From NCBI RefSeq assembly GCF_001183605.1, contig NZ_LFXJ01000005.1:1866809-1930808 (forward strand): DNA of 64,000 nucleotides. The letters are read 5' to 3'. The translations under genes were made by a program, and so were the position numbers. Shown one piece after another: positions 52,860-61,212 of the stretch. Below the pieces are notes generated by a model. That model was not told the origin of the DNA and did no database searches. It saw only the letters and a list, made by a program, of their open reading frames with translations. The stretch is from Lysinibacillus xylanilyticus (GTDB lineage Bacteria; Bacillota; Bacilli; Bacillales_A; Planococcaceae). Numbering within the stretch: position 1 is the stretch's first letter; every line of letters starts with the position of its first letter.

Positions 52860-54320
52860 TCACATTAGATTTGGTGGTGCATAGCGTATTGCGATATTTT
52901 TCATTTGCGTATAATTTCTTAAAGCGACAAAACCTTTTTCTCGACCAATGCCACTCTTTTTATAGCCACCAAACGGCATTTGAATTCCGCCCGCTGCCCC
53001 ATAGTTATTAACAAACACTTGTCCAGCTTTTACACGGCTTGCGACATAATGTGCAGTATCTAAATCCTTCGACCAAACCCCTGCAACTAAGCCGTAGTCT
53101 GTACTATTCGCTAGGGCAATTGCTTCCTCAACCGTCGTAAACGACAATACAGTCAACACCGGTCCGAAAATTTCCTCCTGTGCAAGTGTATCGTTAGCTT
53201 CTACCCCTGCAAGTATTGTTGGTTCAACATAATATCCTTTTTCATAGCCCTCAATCGTCAGTGTTTCACCACCTGTGATCACATATCCATCTTCCTTCGC
53301 CTTTTGCAGCAGTGTGGAAATCTTCGTATATTGTCGTTCATTTAGAAGTGGCCCCATATCAACGTCAGCCTCACCTGGCCCCACTTTTAATGCTTGGAAT
53401 TTTTGCACTAATTGTGCAATGAATTTTTCTTTAGCGCGCTCTTCAATTAGTAGTCTGGCCCCCGCAGAGCATGTTTGTCCGGCATTCTGAATAATGGCAC
53501 GTACTACCCCCTCAAGCGCTTGTTCCATATTGGCATCCGCAAAAACAATATTCGGTGATTTCCCACCAAGCTCTAACGTCACAGGTACAACATTTTCAGC
53601 AGCTGATTTCATCACTGCAATGCCTGTTGGAACAGAACCTGTGAACGTAATATGATTGATATCTGGATGAGATGTTAAATACGGCCCTACATCACGGCCT
53701 AAGCCTGTAATATGCTGAAAAATACCTCTTGGCAATTTATCCGCAAACCATTCCGTTATGGCATGTGTAGTTAATGGTGTGTCCTCCGCACTTTTAACAA
53801 TTACTGCATTACCAGTAGCAATTGCAGCTGCTACACTTCTCGCTGTGATTTGAATAGGATAATTCCAAGGCACGATATGTACGGTAATTCCAACAGGCTC
53901 CAACACTACCGCATTTAAAATACCGTCTTCAATGGGAATCGTGTCCCCCATTACTTTATCAGCAGCTCCACCATAAAACTCAAAATAGCGAGCTGCCGCT
54001 TCAATATCGGCTCTTGCTTGGGTTAACGGCTTTCCAACATCACGACATTCTAATATACTCCATTCCTCTGCATGCTTGCGTATATAATGGGCGAATTCAA
54101 CAAGTAGCTGTCCTCGTTCATAAGCCTTTATTTTCCGCCACTCTTCACTTTCAAACGCTACACGTGCAGCATGTACAGCCTCGTCGACATGAGTTTTACT
54201 CGCATTCGTAATCTGGGCAATGACTTCACCAGTAGAGGGGTTCATAACATCTAATATGGCCTCCTCCATACTACCGTGAATCCACTCACCATTAATAAAC
54301 ATCGGAATTTTTTTCACCAT
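52860..54320 (-). CDS. NAD(P)-dependent aldehyde dehydrogenase
   Basis: ALDH of 486 aa that oxidises an aldehyde to the acid. PWNYP with N153, TFTGSVPTGIAVM, general base E250 in LELGGKSP and catalytic C284 in GQTCSAGARL are all present. Sequence is of the betaine/gamma-aminobutyraldehyde-like broad group; the substrate cannot be told. SD AGGAGG. 8 bp separate it from the SDR gene upstream in the operon. Confidence 0.92.
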   Translation of the reverse strand: MVKKIPMFINGEWIHGSMEEAILDVMNPSTGEVIAQITNASKTHVDEAVHAARVAFESEEWRKIKAYERGQLLVEFAHYIRKHAEEWSILECRDVGKPLTQARADIEAAARYFEFYGGAADKVMGDTIPIEDGILNAVVLEPVGITVHIVPWNYPIQITARSVAAAIATGNAVIVKSAEDTPLTTHAITEWFADKLPRGIFQHITGLGRDVGPYLTSHPDINHITFTGSVPTGIAVMKSAAENVVPVTLELGGKSPNIVFADANMEQALEGVVRAIIQNAGQTCSAGARLLIEERAKEKFIAQLVQKFQALKVGPGEADVDMGPLLNERQYTKISTLLQKAKEDGYVITGGETLTIEGYEKGYYVEPTILAGVEANDTLAQEEIFGPVLTVLSFTTVEEAIALANSTDYGLVAGVWSKDLDTAHYVASRVKAGQVFVNNYGAAGGIQMPFGGYKKSGIGREKGFVALRNYTQMKNIAIRYAPPNLM

Positions 54321-54328
54321 TATCCCTC

Positions 54329-55075
54329 CTATAGTCCACGACCACCGTCTACATGTAAGGTCGTTCCTGTAACCATGCCCGCTGTATCAGAAAGTAAATA
54401 ACTTACTGCTCCTGCAATGTCTGATGGATTCACTAATCGTCCAAGGGGGACCGATTGAACAAAGACATGCTGCTTTGTTTGCTCGATGTCCGCTCCTTGT
54501 GCCGTAAATTGACCAAGCATCTGAGTATCGGCTGGCCCTGGATGAATCGTATTAACACGTATTTGGGACGGCGCTAGTTCAATAGCTAAAGCACGTGTAA
54601 AGCTCTCCGCCGCCCCTTTAGAAGCAATATAAGCCTGTAACCCTGGGCGTGGACGTACAGCAGAAATGGAAGCGATTGTGACAATTGAACCTTTTTGCCG
54701 CTGCTTCATGTAAGGAACGACTGCCTTTGTTGTAATAAATAAGCTTTTAACATTGACATCCATTAACCGATTCCACTCGTCCATCGTTACTTGCTCAAGC
54801 GGTGTTGCTGACTGCGCAATACCGAGCGCATTGACAAGTCCATCAATCCGACCATACTTGTCAAAAACCTGCTTGAACACTTCGTTCACGCGTTCCTCTT
54901 GCAAGACATTGACTTCAAAGCATTGCAATGCATCCTGTGCTAAATCGTTTAGAGAAGCTACTGATAAATCGAGCCCTACTACAAAATTGCCTTTTGCAAG
55001 CTGTTCCTGAATTATAGCTTTCCCCATACCGCCCCCTGCACCTGTGACGATAATAACCTGTTGTTCTGCTGCCAT
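54329..55075 (-). CDS. SDR-family dehydrogenase
   Basis: Classical SDR of 248 aa. Cofactor motif TGAGGGMGKA, DLS after strand two (NAD preference), N107 in DVNVKS, S136/S138 in IASISA, Y149 and K153 in YIASK. The NALG motif replaces NNAG, a tolerated variation. ATG at 55075, 8 nt after AAGGGG; one base separates it from the previous stop. Likely oxidises a hydroxyl group in the pathway. Confidence 0.88.
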   Translation of the reverse strand: MAAEQQVIIVTGAGGGMGKAIIQEQLAKGNFVVGLDLSVASLNDLAQDALQCFEVNVLQEERVNEVFKQVFDKYGRIDGLVNALGIAQSATPLEQVTMDEWNRLMDVNVKSLFITTKAVVPYMKQRQKGSIVTIASISAVRPRPGLQAYIASKGAAESFTRALAIELAPSQIRVNTIHPGPADTQMLGQFTAQGADIEQTKQHVFVQSVPLGRLVNPSDIAGAVSYLLSDTAGMVTGTTLHVDGGRGL

Positions 55076-55076
55076 G

Positions 55077-56165
55077 CTATACACCCCTTGCCGCTAAATT
55101 CATTTTAATAATCTCCTGACAAATCGCATCACCCATTTGTGCTGTTGTAGCCTGTCCACCAATATCTGCAGTTTTCACAACACCTTCTCGAAGAACCGTC
55201 TCTATCGCATGAACAATTAACTGTTCTATATCCGGTCTTCCGATATGTCCGAGTAACAAAGCAAGTGACCAAATTTGTGCAATTGGATTTGCTATGCCCT
55301 TTCCTGCAATATCTGGTGCGGACCCATGCACAGGCTCAAACATTGATGGGAATTCTTTCTCCGGATTTAAATTAGCTGACGGTGACAATCCAAGTCCCCC
55401 AACAATGGCTGACCCTAAGTCTGATAAAATGTCTCCGAATAAATTGGAGGCAACTACAACCTGAAAATCTTGTGGTCGCTCTACGAAATAAGCTACTAAA
55501 GCATCGATATAGATAGATTCTAACTCTAGTGCTGGTGAGCTTTGTGCTAGAATTCTCTTAGCATGCTCATCCCAGAACTTCATTGAATGGATAATTGCAT
55601 TCGATTTTGTCGCACTCGTAATTTTTGTTTTGCCATTTTTATAGGCATAATCACAGGCGGCTTGGACAATTTTTTCTATACCGATTCGTGTCATAATCGT
55701 ATTTTGAATCGTCATTTCCTGAGGTTGATTATGATAAATTCGCCCACCACTATCGGAATATTCCCCCTCCGCATTTTCCCGGAAAATGACAAAATCAATA
55801 TCCCTTCCGTTGGCAAGCGGTGAGGTAATGCCAGGTAGTGATTTAATCGGACGGAAATTAACATATTGCTGGAAGCCTTTTCGTATTGGCATAATTAATT
55901 CCCATACTGTCACATCATCTGGAACACGAGCATCTCCAATAGCCCCAAATAATATCGCATCAAATTCTTTTAGAATGTCTAATGCATTGTCAGGCATCAT
56001 TCGACCGTGCTTGAGGTAATAATCCGAGCTCCAAGGAAAAATTGTTGTTTCTATTTGTAAAGATGAATCGTGTTCCTGAAGAGAAATTAATACCTTTAGT
56101 GCTTCCTCCATTACTTCTTTTCCAATGCCATCGCCTGGAATAACTGCAATCTTTGTGTGAGTCAA
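55077..56165 (-). CDS. Tartrate/D-malate-type decarboxylating dehydrogenase
   Basis: Beta-decarboxylating dehydrogenase of 362 aa of the IPMDH/isocitrate family. IPGDGIGKEVMEEALKVL at the start, FPWSSDYYLKHGRMMPDNAL (20) and VNFRPIKSLPGITSPL place it with tartrate dehydrogenase/D-malate dehydrogenase (TtuC/DmlA) rather than LeuB. RENAEGEYSDSGGRI holds the substrate loop and DILSDLGSAIVGGLGLSPSA (20) the metal Asp residues. Expected: oxidation and possibly decarboxylation of a 2-hydroxy acid with NAD+. Overlaps the M20 gene by 4 bp. Confidence 0.88.
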   Translation of the reverse strand: MTHTKIAVIPGDGIGKEVMEEALKVLISLQEHDSSLQIETTIFPWSSDYYLKHGRMMPDNALDILKEFDAILFGAIGDARVPDDVTVWELIMPIRKGFQQYVNFRPIKSLPGITSPLANGRDIDFVIFRENAEGEYSDSGGRIYHNQPQEMTIQNTIMTRIGIEKIVQAACDYAYKNGKTKITSATKSNAIIHSMKFWDEHAKRILAQSSPALELESIYIDALVAYFVERPQDFQVVVASNLFGDILSDLGSAIVGGLGLSPSANLNPEKEFPSMFEPVHGSAPDIAGKGIANPIAQIWSLALLLGHIGRPDIEQLIVHAIETVLREGVVKTADIGGQATTAQMGDAICQEIIKMNLAARGV

Positions 56166-57394
56166 TGTGCATCACCTGCTAAAAACTTTAATGCTGCCAA
56201 ACGGTAAATGGCCGTTGTTTCTGCTAATTCTTCGATATCGACATATTCGTCAATTTGATGGGGAATGTCACGATCACCCGCTCCAACGGTAACTATTGGT
56301 ATTCCATGTACATGAAGGAACGTTCCATCTGTAGCCCCTGGGACACCATTATATTTCGGCTCTTTTCCCGTTACCTCAGCGACTGCTTCATAAATAGCTT
56401 GTACAACTGGATCATCCTTGTCTGTTGCTGTTGCGGGACGGTTATCAAGCACTGTTAGTTCAACTTTGAAATCAGGATCATCTGCTTGCAGACGTTTAAT
56501 AATTGCATCAATCTTTCCGAGAAGCTCATCATGATCCTGCGCAGGAACTGTACGAATATCAAGCGTCGTCATACAATGATCAGGAATGACATTAATTTGC
56601 GCATCTCCTTTTACAGGTGCTCGTAAAATCGTTGGTGTAATAGACGGCCAATTAAGCATCGGATCACGCCCTAAACGTGCTTGCTCTTCTTTTTCTAATT
56701 TTTCAAGCTCCACGATAAAACGTGCCATGCGCCAGTTCGGGTTAATGCCACTCCAAGAAATTGCACCGTGCGCCATTTTACCGAAAATATCTACTTTCAA
56801 GCGAATTGCCCCACGCTGCGCGATACAGACATTGTTTTCCTCTGGCTCACAAATAATTGCTCCATCCACATCATCTGCCCAGCCATTTTTTATAAAATGT
56901 TTAATACCAAGCATCAATCCTTCTTCATCACACGGAATACATAAAATAATCTTGCCTGTAAATTCATCCTGATCCAGTAACAACGACTGACAAGCTGTAA
57001 TCATACACGCAAGATTTCCTTTTGTATCATTTGTACCTCGACCATACATTCGACCATCAATAATTTCTGCACCGAATGGATCGTACGTCCATGCTTCTCG
57101 ATTTCCTTCAGTAACGACATCTGTATGTCCCTCAAAGAGTAGTGTTTTTCCTGGCTTACCCGAATCAATAATACCGATTACATTCGGCCTACCTGGCAAA
57201 ACCTCCTCCACATGTGTTTCAATCCCGATATCACGTAAATATTGAGCGACATAATTCGCGACTTCTTGTTCATTGCCATTTGGATCATCTTCTCGATAAA
57301 CGCTTTCTATTCGTACTAGCTTTTGTGTAAGCTCAATAACTGCCTCGCGGTCACGTAAATAAGATTCCGTTGTCTTTAAACTAGTTACTGTCAT
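56162..57394 (-). CDS. M20-family amidohydrolase (ArgE/DapE type)
   Basis: Zinc hydrolase of 410 aa. Metal ligands: H90 and D92 (EGHTDVV), D123 (GTNDTKGN), E158 with base E157 (CDEEG), E183 (CEPEEN) and the late His in TFLHVHGIP. A dimerisation domain occupies about 195-310. The ArgE/DapE/succinyl-diaminopimelate group removes acyl groups from amino acids; other members cut dipeptides or carbamoyl bonds. First gene of the ten-gene operon, SD GAGGGGG. Its substrate probably defines the pathway. Confidence 0.9.
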   Translation of the reverse strand: MTVTSLKTTESYLRDREAVIELTQKLVRIESVYREDDPNGNEQEVANYVAQYLRDIGIETHVEEVLPGRPNVIGIIDSGKPGKTLLFEGHTDVVTEGNREAWTYDPFGAEIIDGRMYGRGTNDTKGNLACMITACQSLLLDQDEFTGKIILCIPCDEEGLMLGIKHFIKNGWADDVDGAIICEPEENNVCIAQRGAIRLKVDIFGKMAHGAISWSGINPNWRMARFIVELEKLEKEEQARLGRDPMLNWPSITPTILRAPVKGDAQINVIPDHCMTTLDIRTVPAQDHDELLGKIDAIIKRLQADDPDFKVELTVLDNRPATATDKDDPVVQAIYEAVAEVTGKEPKYNGVPGATDGTFLHVHGIPIVTVGAGDRDIPHQIDEYVDIEELAETTAIYRLAALKFLAGDAH

Positions 57395-57431
57395 CCATAA
57401 GCCCCCTCTGTTTATATAATATTCTAGAGAT

Positions 57432-57758
57432 CAATTATGCCTCGGCATAATTGCGTCCGGAATCGGCTTTGTGCTTAGGCCTGCAAATGTTTTTTGTGCG
57501 AAAGCGTAGTGCGTAGCGGCAGCAACAGATGTTTATTGCGCGAAAGCGTAGCGGCAGCGGCACAGATGCAGGTCAGTTAGCCGTTATCGCATGAATGCGA
57601 TGATTTTAGGCTAACATCCTTTATTGAACTCCTTTCCGATTCCGTGACATCCGCCGGAGGCTTTAGGCCAACACGAAGTTGGTCACTCAGTCGTGTGTTG
57701 TTGCTGTTGCTGTCGCTACGCTTTCGGTACAAAAGACATTTGCTAAATGAAGTTAAAT
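57432..57758 (+). repeat. Short interspersed repeat, family A, copy 3 (long form)
   Basis: Left end AATTATGCC-TC-GGCATAATT is a perfect palindrome. Inside are GCGTCCGG, repeated GCGAAAGCGTAG(C/T)G tracts, a perfect CATCGCATT-like dyad near 57585-57605, and CGTGACATCCGCCGGAGGCT. The right end is CTAAATGAAGTTAAAT. It begins 37 bp upstream of the M20 gene start, so the operon promoter lies at its edge or within it. Confidence 0.65.
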
Positions 57759-57942
57759 TATTCTATCATTGTCCTATTAAACAAGTATTAGACAATTTGT
57801 TAATAATATATAAAATGCTTTTAACTTTATGTTTAGTAGTGAAAAGCTAGAAAACACAAAATAATATATATTATGTTATTTTTCGATAAAAAGAGACTTA
57901 AGAGAGGCTCAATAATATAATTATTGTCCTATCAACATAACG

Positions 57943-58048
57943 TGTGGTTGATTTCCGTTCCGATTGAGCGCTTTGCCGCTGACGCCTCGCTTTCGCGCAG
58001 TTAAAACATTTGTTGCTGACGCTTCGCTTTCGCACAGTTAAAACATTT
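57943..58048 (+). repeat. Family B repeat remnant with 37-bp tandem copies
   Basis: Opens GGTTGATTTCCGTTCCGATT, then GCGCTTTGCC. Two 34-37-bp units starting GCTGACGC(C/T)TCGCTTTCGC follow at 57978 and 58015. Confidence 0.6.
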
Positions 58049-58051
58049 AAT

Positions 58052-58177
58052 GATTTTAAAGGGGGCCTAACCACAGGTGGATACGAGGAAACGTATGACT
58101 GGACACAAAATGTTAGAGCTACGACTTTTGAAGATTTAAGGAGAACATTAGAGGATTTAGTGAAAGTCTGTTTTTGA
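58052..58177 (+). pseudogene. C-terminal fragment of an unrecognised protein
   Basis: A 41-codon frame without a start reads GGLTTGGYEETYDWTQNVRA, then TTFEDLRRTLEDLVKVCF and TGA at 58175. The amphipathic DLRRTLEDL helix and clean coding look suggest the tail of a small soluble protein cut off by the repeat at its left. No family recognised. The 1.3-kb gap 57395-58670 holds only repeats and such fragments. Confidence 0.4.
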
Positions 58178-58299
58178 AAAGATTGTTACTATTCAACTAA
58201 CGCTGCAAGTTAGTTCAATGAGAGAAGAATATTTCTTATATCGCGTTTGAAAGAAAATATTCAGTAAGGTGGGGCGTTCTGAGGTGAGAAATTAATAAA

Positions 58300-58323
58300 G
58301 GGTCACTCTGCTGGAAGTGACCC
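58300..58323 (-). terminator. Hairpin terminator of the fragment at 58333
   Basis: GGGTCACT / AGTGACCC with an 8-nt loop, then TTTATT on the minus strand, just after the stop of the minus-strand remnant. Confidence 0.6.
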
Positions 58324-58332
58324 GAAGTATAA

Positions 58333-58500
58333 CTATACGATACTTTTGAACTTATCTAGTTTCTTAACTTTCATTGAAGCTACTTCTCCAAAATGCTTAC
58401 AAATAGATAAAATCATTGGTGAACCCGAAAAATTTAGCTTAACGAGCCTAATTGGTTTTACATTTGCATAAGATCCGCCTAATTCACCTTGGGAAACGAA
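58333..58500 (-). pseudogene. C-terminal fragment of an unrecognised protein
   Basis: A 55-codon minus-strand frame without a start reads QGELGGSYANVKPIRLVKLN, then SGSPMILSICKHFGEV and KVKKLDKFKSIV, followed by a stop (58333-58335) and a good terminator. It is preceded by a stop codon (58501-58503), so the upstream part is lost or shifted. Lies 170 bp downstream of the intact 302-aa gene on the same strand; the two may once have been one unit. Confidence 0.45.
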
Positions 58501-58670
58501 TCATTACCACAAGTCTTACTAACTAAATTATTCCCCCCCATTTTCACTACTTCTTACGAATATCAGGAATATACGAAGAATCATGCTTTAACAGGATGCG
58601 CCTTATTAATGAACCTTTGTACCAAACGTTAAAGTGTCTGTGTCGTGAAGTTACTCTAATCTACTAAAAA

Positions 58671-59579
58671 TTAGTTAGTGGATATGGCCATTAAATCATC
58701 ATTTTCTAGCCAGTGTTTACCGCCGAGAAAATCAACTAAATAAAGCGGTTTGTAGTTGTTATTAATAGTAGTATAGATTACTTCACCCGTTATCTTTAAG
58801 GCGGATATTATCACTTGTGATCTGATAGGATATTTAATATCGACGCATTCCTTTAGAACAAGGATGAATTGTTCCATAGAGCAAACACCAGTCTGGAAGA
58901 TACGATGATTATCATCGGTCTCAATGTGGTATATAACTCCCCCGTCTTTTAATACATCGATTACGATTATATGTTGGAATTGACCAACTGAACGAGTAGC
59001 AGAAAATCTACATCCGGTAACAGCTCGGTGGAAAGGTTCTTCTTTATCCGGATGATACAAGCTTCTCTCTACTTGCTCCCAACCACTTTCTGTAAGGGCA
59101 TTCTCAATATAACTAAAGATAGGGACGTATCGAATTGGGTTTTCTAGTATGAATTGTTTTATTTCTTCAAGTTCTTGAGCGAATGAGTTGTCGAAATTAG
59201 TTTCATCAAAATCTCCCTCGGAAAACTTTTTAGTCAAATCTTTCATTTGACTTCTAAACTGTTGGGGGGGGATAAGCTCTGTAATGGCCCCTTCATATTT
59301 AATTAGTTCAGATGTTTGGGTATTACCTGATGGATCGAACAAGTATCGTTTGCCTAAATAAGATGTTTCTAAATATACCTTTAATAGTTTCATTTGCAAA
59401 ACTCTGTTGTGTTGTATTATTGGGCGCCAAATTGCAATGATGTCATATCCAAAGACTTCATTCATTGCTAAGGCAAATATAAGGCTACGGTTAAGACAAT
59501 AATCCAATAATGTTCTTCCTGTAGCGCCTACTCTAATTTCATTTAAAGGCAAGTCTACGAAATCGTATTTCAACTGCAC
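58671..59579 (-). CDS. Unrecognised 302-aa protein
   Basis: No family recognised. GTG start at 59579, 8 nt after AAGGAGG, so it is probably expressed. No signal peptide or membrane span. The first third, with LLDYCLNRSLIFALAMNEVFG and LETSYLGKRYLFDPSGNTQ (each 21 or fewer, shortened), runs like a small alpha/beta fold; residues about 120-165 are acidic helices; the last third is beta-rich and ends in HWLENDDLMAISTN. Neighbouring fragments and repeats suggest an acquired, eroding cassette. Function not assigned. Confidence 0.6.
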   Translation of the reverse strand: MQLKYDFVDLPLNEIRVGATGRTLLDYCLNRSLIFALAMNEVFGYDIIAIWRPIIQHNRVLQMKLLKVYLETSYLGKRYLFDPSGNTQTSELIKYEGAITELIPPQQFRSQMKDLTKKFSEGDFDETNFDNSFAQELEEIKQFILENPIRYVPIFSYIENALTESGWEQVERSLYHPDKEEPFHRAVTGCRFSATRSVGQFQHIIVIDVLKDGGVIYHIETDDNHRIFQTGVCSMEQFILVLKECVDIKYPIRSQVIISALKITGEVIYTTINNNYKPLYLVDFLGGKHWLENDDLMAISTN

Positions 59580-59760
59580 TTATCTTCCCTCCTTAAAAAC
59601 TATAATCTTGTCTTATTTGTCATTTGTTATTATTTATTATGCACTTTGCTCTTATAGCTTAAATTTCAAGGGTACCGATATACAATATGCCACCGCTCTC
59701 CTATGTTCCTGTTCTCCTGTTCCACTATAAAATAACTTATGAGATTTCAATGTATGAAAC

Positions 59761-59924
59761 TTATGAAAAAAACATGACTGAAAGAAAATCAAAGCGAAAC
59801 TCCTTGATCTTAGGAAGTAATTTTTCCATTTTATTTACTTCTTTTGGATATAGGTCTTGTTTCATTGCCTTCATAAGGCTAGTTGATCTGCTTTCTCCAA
59901 TTCTCCGACTGCTTCATACACATA
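59761..59924 (-). pseudogene. N-terminal remnant of an IS1595-type transposase
   Basis: On the minus strand YEAVGELEKADQLAL runs to a stop, and after a one-base shift MKAMKQDLYPKEVNKMEKLL continues to KEFRF and then TAA at 59761. The order GELxEADQLALMxAxKQDLxPKE...IRESRF is the N-terminal part of IS1595-family transposases as I recall them. The zinc ribbon and catalytic parts are missing. Nothing else was found in 59580-60029. Confidence 0.5.
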
Positions 59925-60029
59925 TCTCCAAATTATTGAACGCCTCCTGAAAATGCATTAAAATCAACCATAATCAGTATTTTCTAGGAAGCCGGCCTAA
60001 TGAAAAAACGGAATTGAAATATAAAAAAA

Positions 60030-60065
60030 CCAGCATCTATTTTGAATTGCTCAAATAGATGCTGG
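60030..60065 (-). terminator. Terminator of the CvfC/ABC-F unit
   Basis: Stem CCAGCATCTATTT / AAATAGATGCTGG with a 10-nt loop; T7 on the minus strand. 11 bp after the cvfC-like stop. Confidence 0.9.
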
Positions 60066-60075
60066 CTGTTTCGTT

Positions 60076-61200
60076 TTATTGCTGGCGAGACTCTGTCATT
60101 TGCTTCCAAACAGAACCTTTTGCTTCCTCACCCTGTTCGATGCGGGCAATCGCCATTTTTACTTGTAGCTTTACTTCAAATTCTTTATCTTCTGCAGCAA
60201 CCTTTAATGCTGCTAATGATTTCTCAGTGCCGACCTCATATAAGTACATAGCTGCACGCCAACGAACAAGTTTGTTTTTATCCTGTAATGCTTGTTGCAT
60301 CGCATCTTCAAATTCTACGAAGCCGAGGTCACTCATACAATCTCCTGCAGTTCGACGGACCGCTGCACTTTTATCCTGTAATGCCTTTTCCAAATATGGC
60401 ACGACTGCCACATCTTCAATCATTCCTAAATAAACGGTTGCAAGTCGACGAATAGACATTTGCTCATCTTGTAACGCCAAATCTAAAAGCGGTAAATCAT
60501 CTAGCTCTGGATCTGCCATTTGATCTAGCAATTGGAAACGTTTTTCCCATTCTGGTTGCTTAAACTGTGCAACAGTAATTTTTAGTTTAGCTGGCTTCAT
60601 AATAATTTTCTCAGAATCATTAATCGTTGCAATAATCTCCGCTAAACGTTCCTCGGAATATGTCACATCGATTTCTTGTTTTACTGCTTCCGCAATTTCC
60701 TCAAGCTCCCCATAACGTACGCCGTAGTCGATCCACTTACGTTGGAAAATATAGTTTTCATCAACGGCAGTCTCAATAATTTTATTAAAAGCTTCCACAA
60801 AGCGATTACCACAGCTTACACGGTGCTCGCTTTGATTATCAAATACTTTTACTTGAAGTGGTACTTGCTTATAAAATTGCACGTGAACATACACTTCACC
60901 ATAAAATTCATTGGCTACTTGTTCTTTGTTTACGTCCTGTACGTCTTCCCCTAATACTTGGCGAATGCTTGCTAAAATACCTTCCCATGCATACTTTGCG
61001 TTACGCTCAACTGCGAAGAAATCTGCTACATGATAAACGCCTTTAACACCTTCAATTGCTAAAATGGCTGCTGCTTCACCAGTAGCTTCATCTTTATTAT
61101 CCTTTGTAAAATTATAGCTTTTACCAAAAGGTAACTCCGTATCAACGACAATCTTCATAGAATTAGGACTTGGTGTCGGTTCAATTGTAATAATCTTCAT
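60076..61200 (-). CDS. cvfC: Conserved virulence factor C-like protein (Nfu_N + HEAT)
   Basis: Cytoplasmic protein of 374 aa. The N-terminal 85 residues are the Nfu/NifU N-terminal-like domain (ITIEPTPSPNSMKIVVDTEL; VYHVADFFAVERNAKYAWE). A middle domain follows, and from about 225 come HEAT repeats (MSIRRLATVYLGMIEDVAVV; SAAVRRTAGDCMSDLG; KLVRWRAAMYLYEVG). CvfC in Staphylococcus affects virulence and thymidylate/growth traits; the mechanism is unclear. No CxxC Fe-S motif. 12 bp after the ABC-F gene, so co-transcribed. Confidence 0.87.
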   Translation of the reverse strand: MKIITIEPTPSPNSMKIVVDTELPFGKSYNFTKDNKDEATGEAAAILAIEGVKGVYHVADFFAVERNAKYAWEGILASIRQVLGEDVQDVNKEQVANEFYGEVYVHVQFYKQVPLQVKVFDNQSEHRVSCGNRFVEAFNKIIETAVDENYIFQRKWIDYGVRYGELEEIAEAVKQEIDVTYSEERLAEIIATINDSEKIIMKPAKLKITVAQFKQPEWEKRFQLLDQMADPELDDLPLLDLALQDEQMSIRRLATVYLGMIEDVAVVPYLEKALQDKSAAVRRTAGDCMSDLGFVEFEDAMQQALQDKNKLVRWRAAMYLYEVGTEKSLAALKVAAEDKEFEVKLQVKMAIARIEQGEEAKGSVWKQMTESRQQ

Positions 61201-61212
61201 GTCTATCGCTCC

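Noticed and set aside
53275-53490. Long frames opposite the aldehyde dehydrogenase and similar antisense frames in 44-57 kb
   Set aside because: All lie inside well-supported genes on the other strand and follow their codon periodicity.
59687-59950. 87-codon plus-strand frame
   Set aside because: It is the complement of the IS1595-like remnant; no ribosome site or family.
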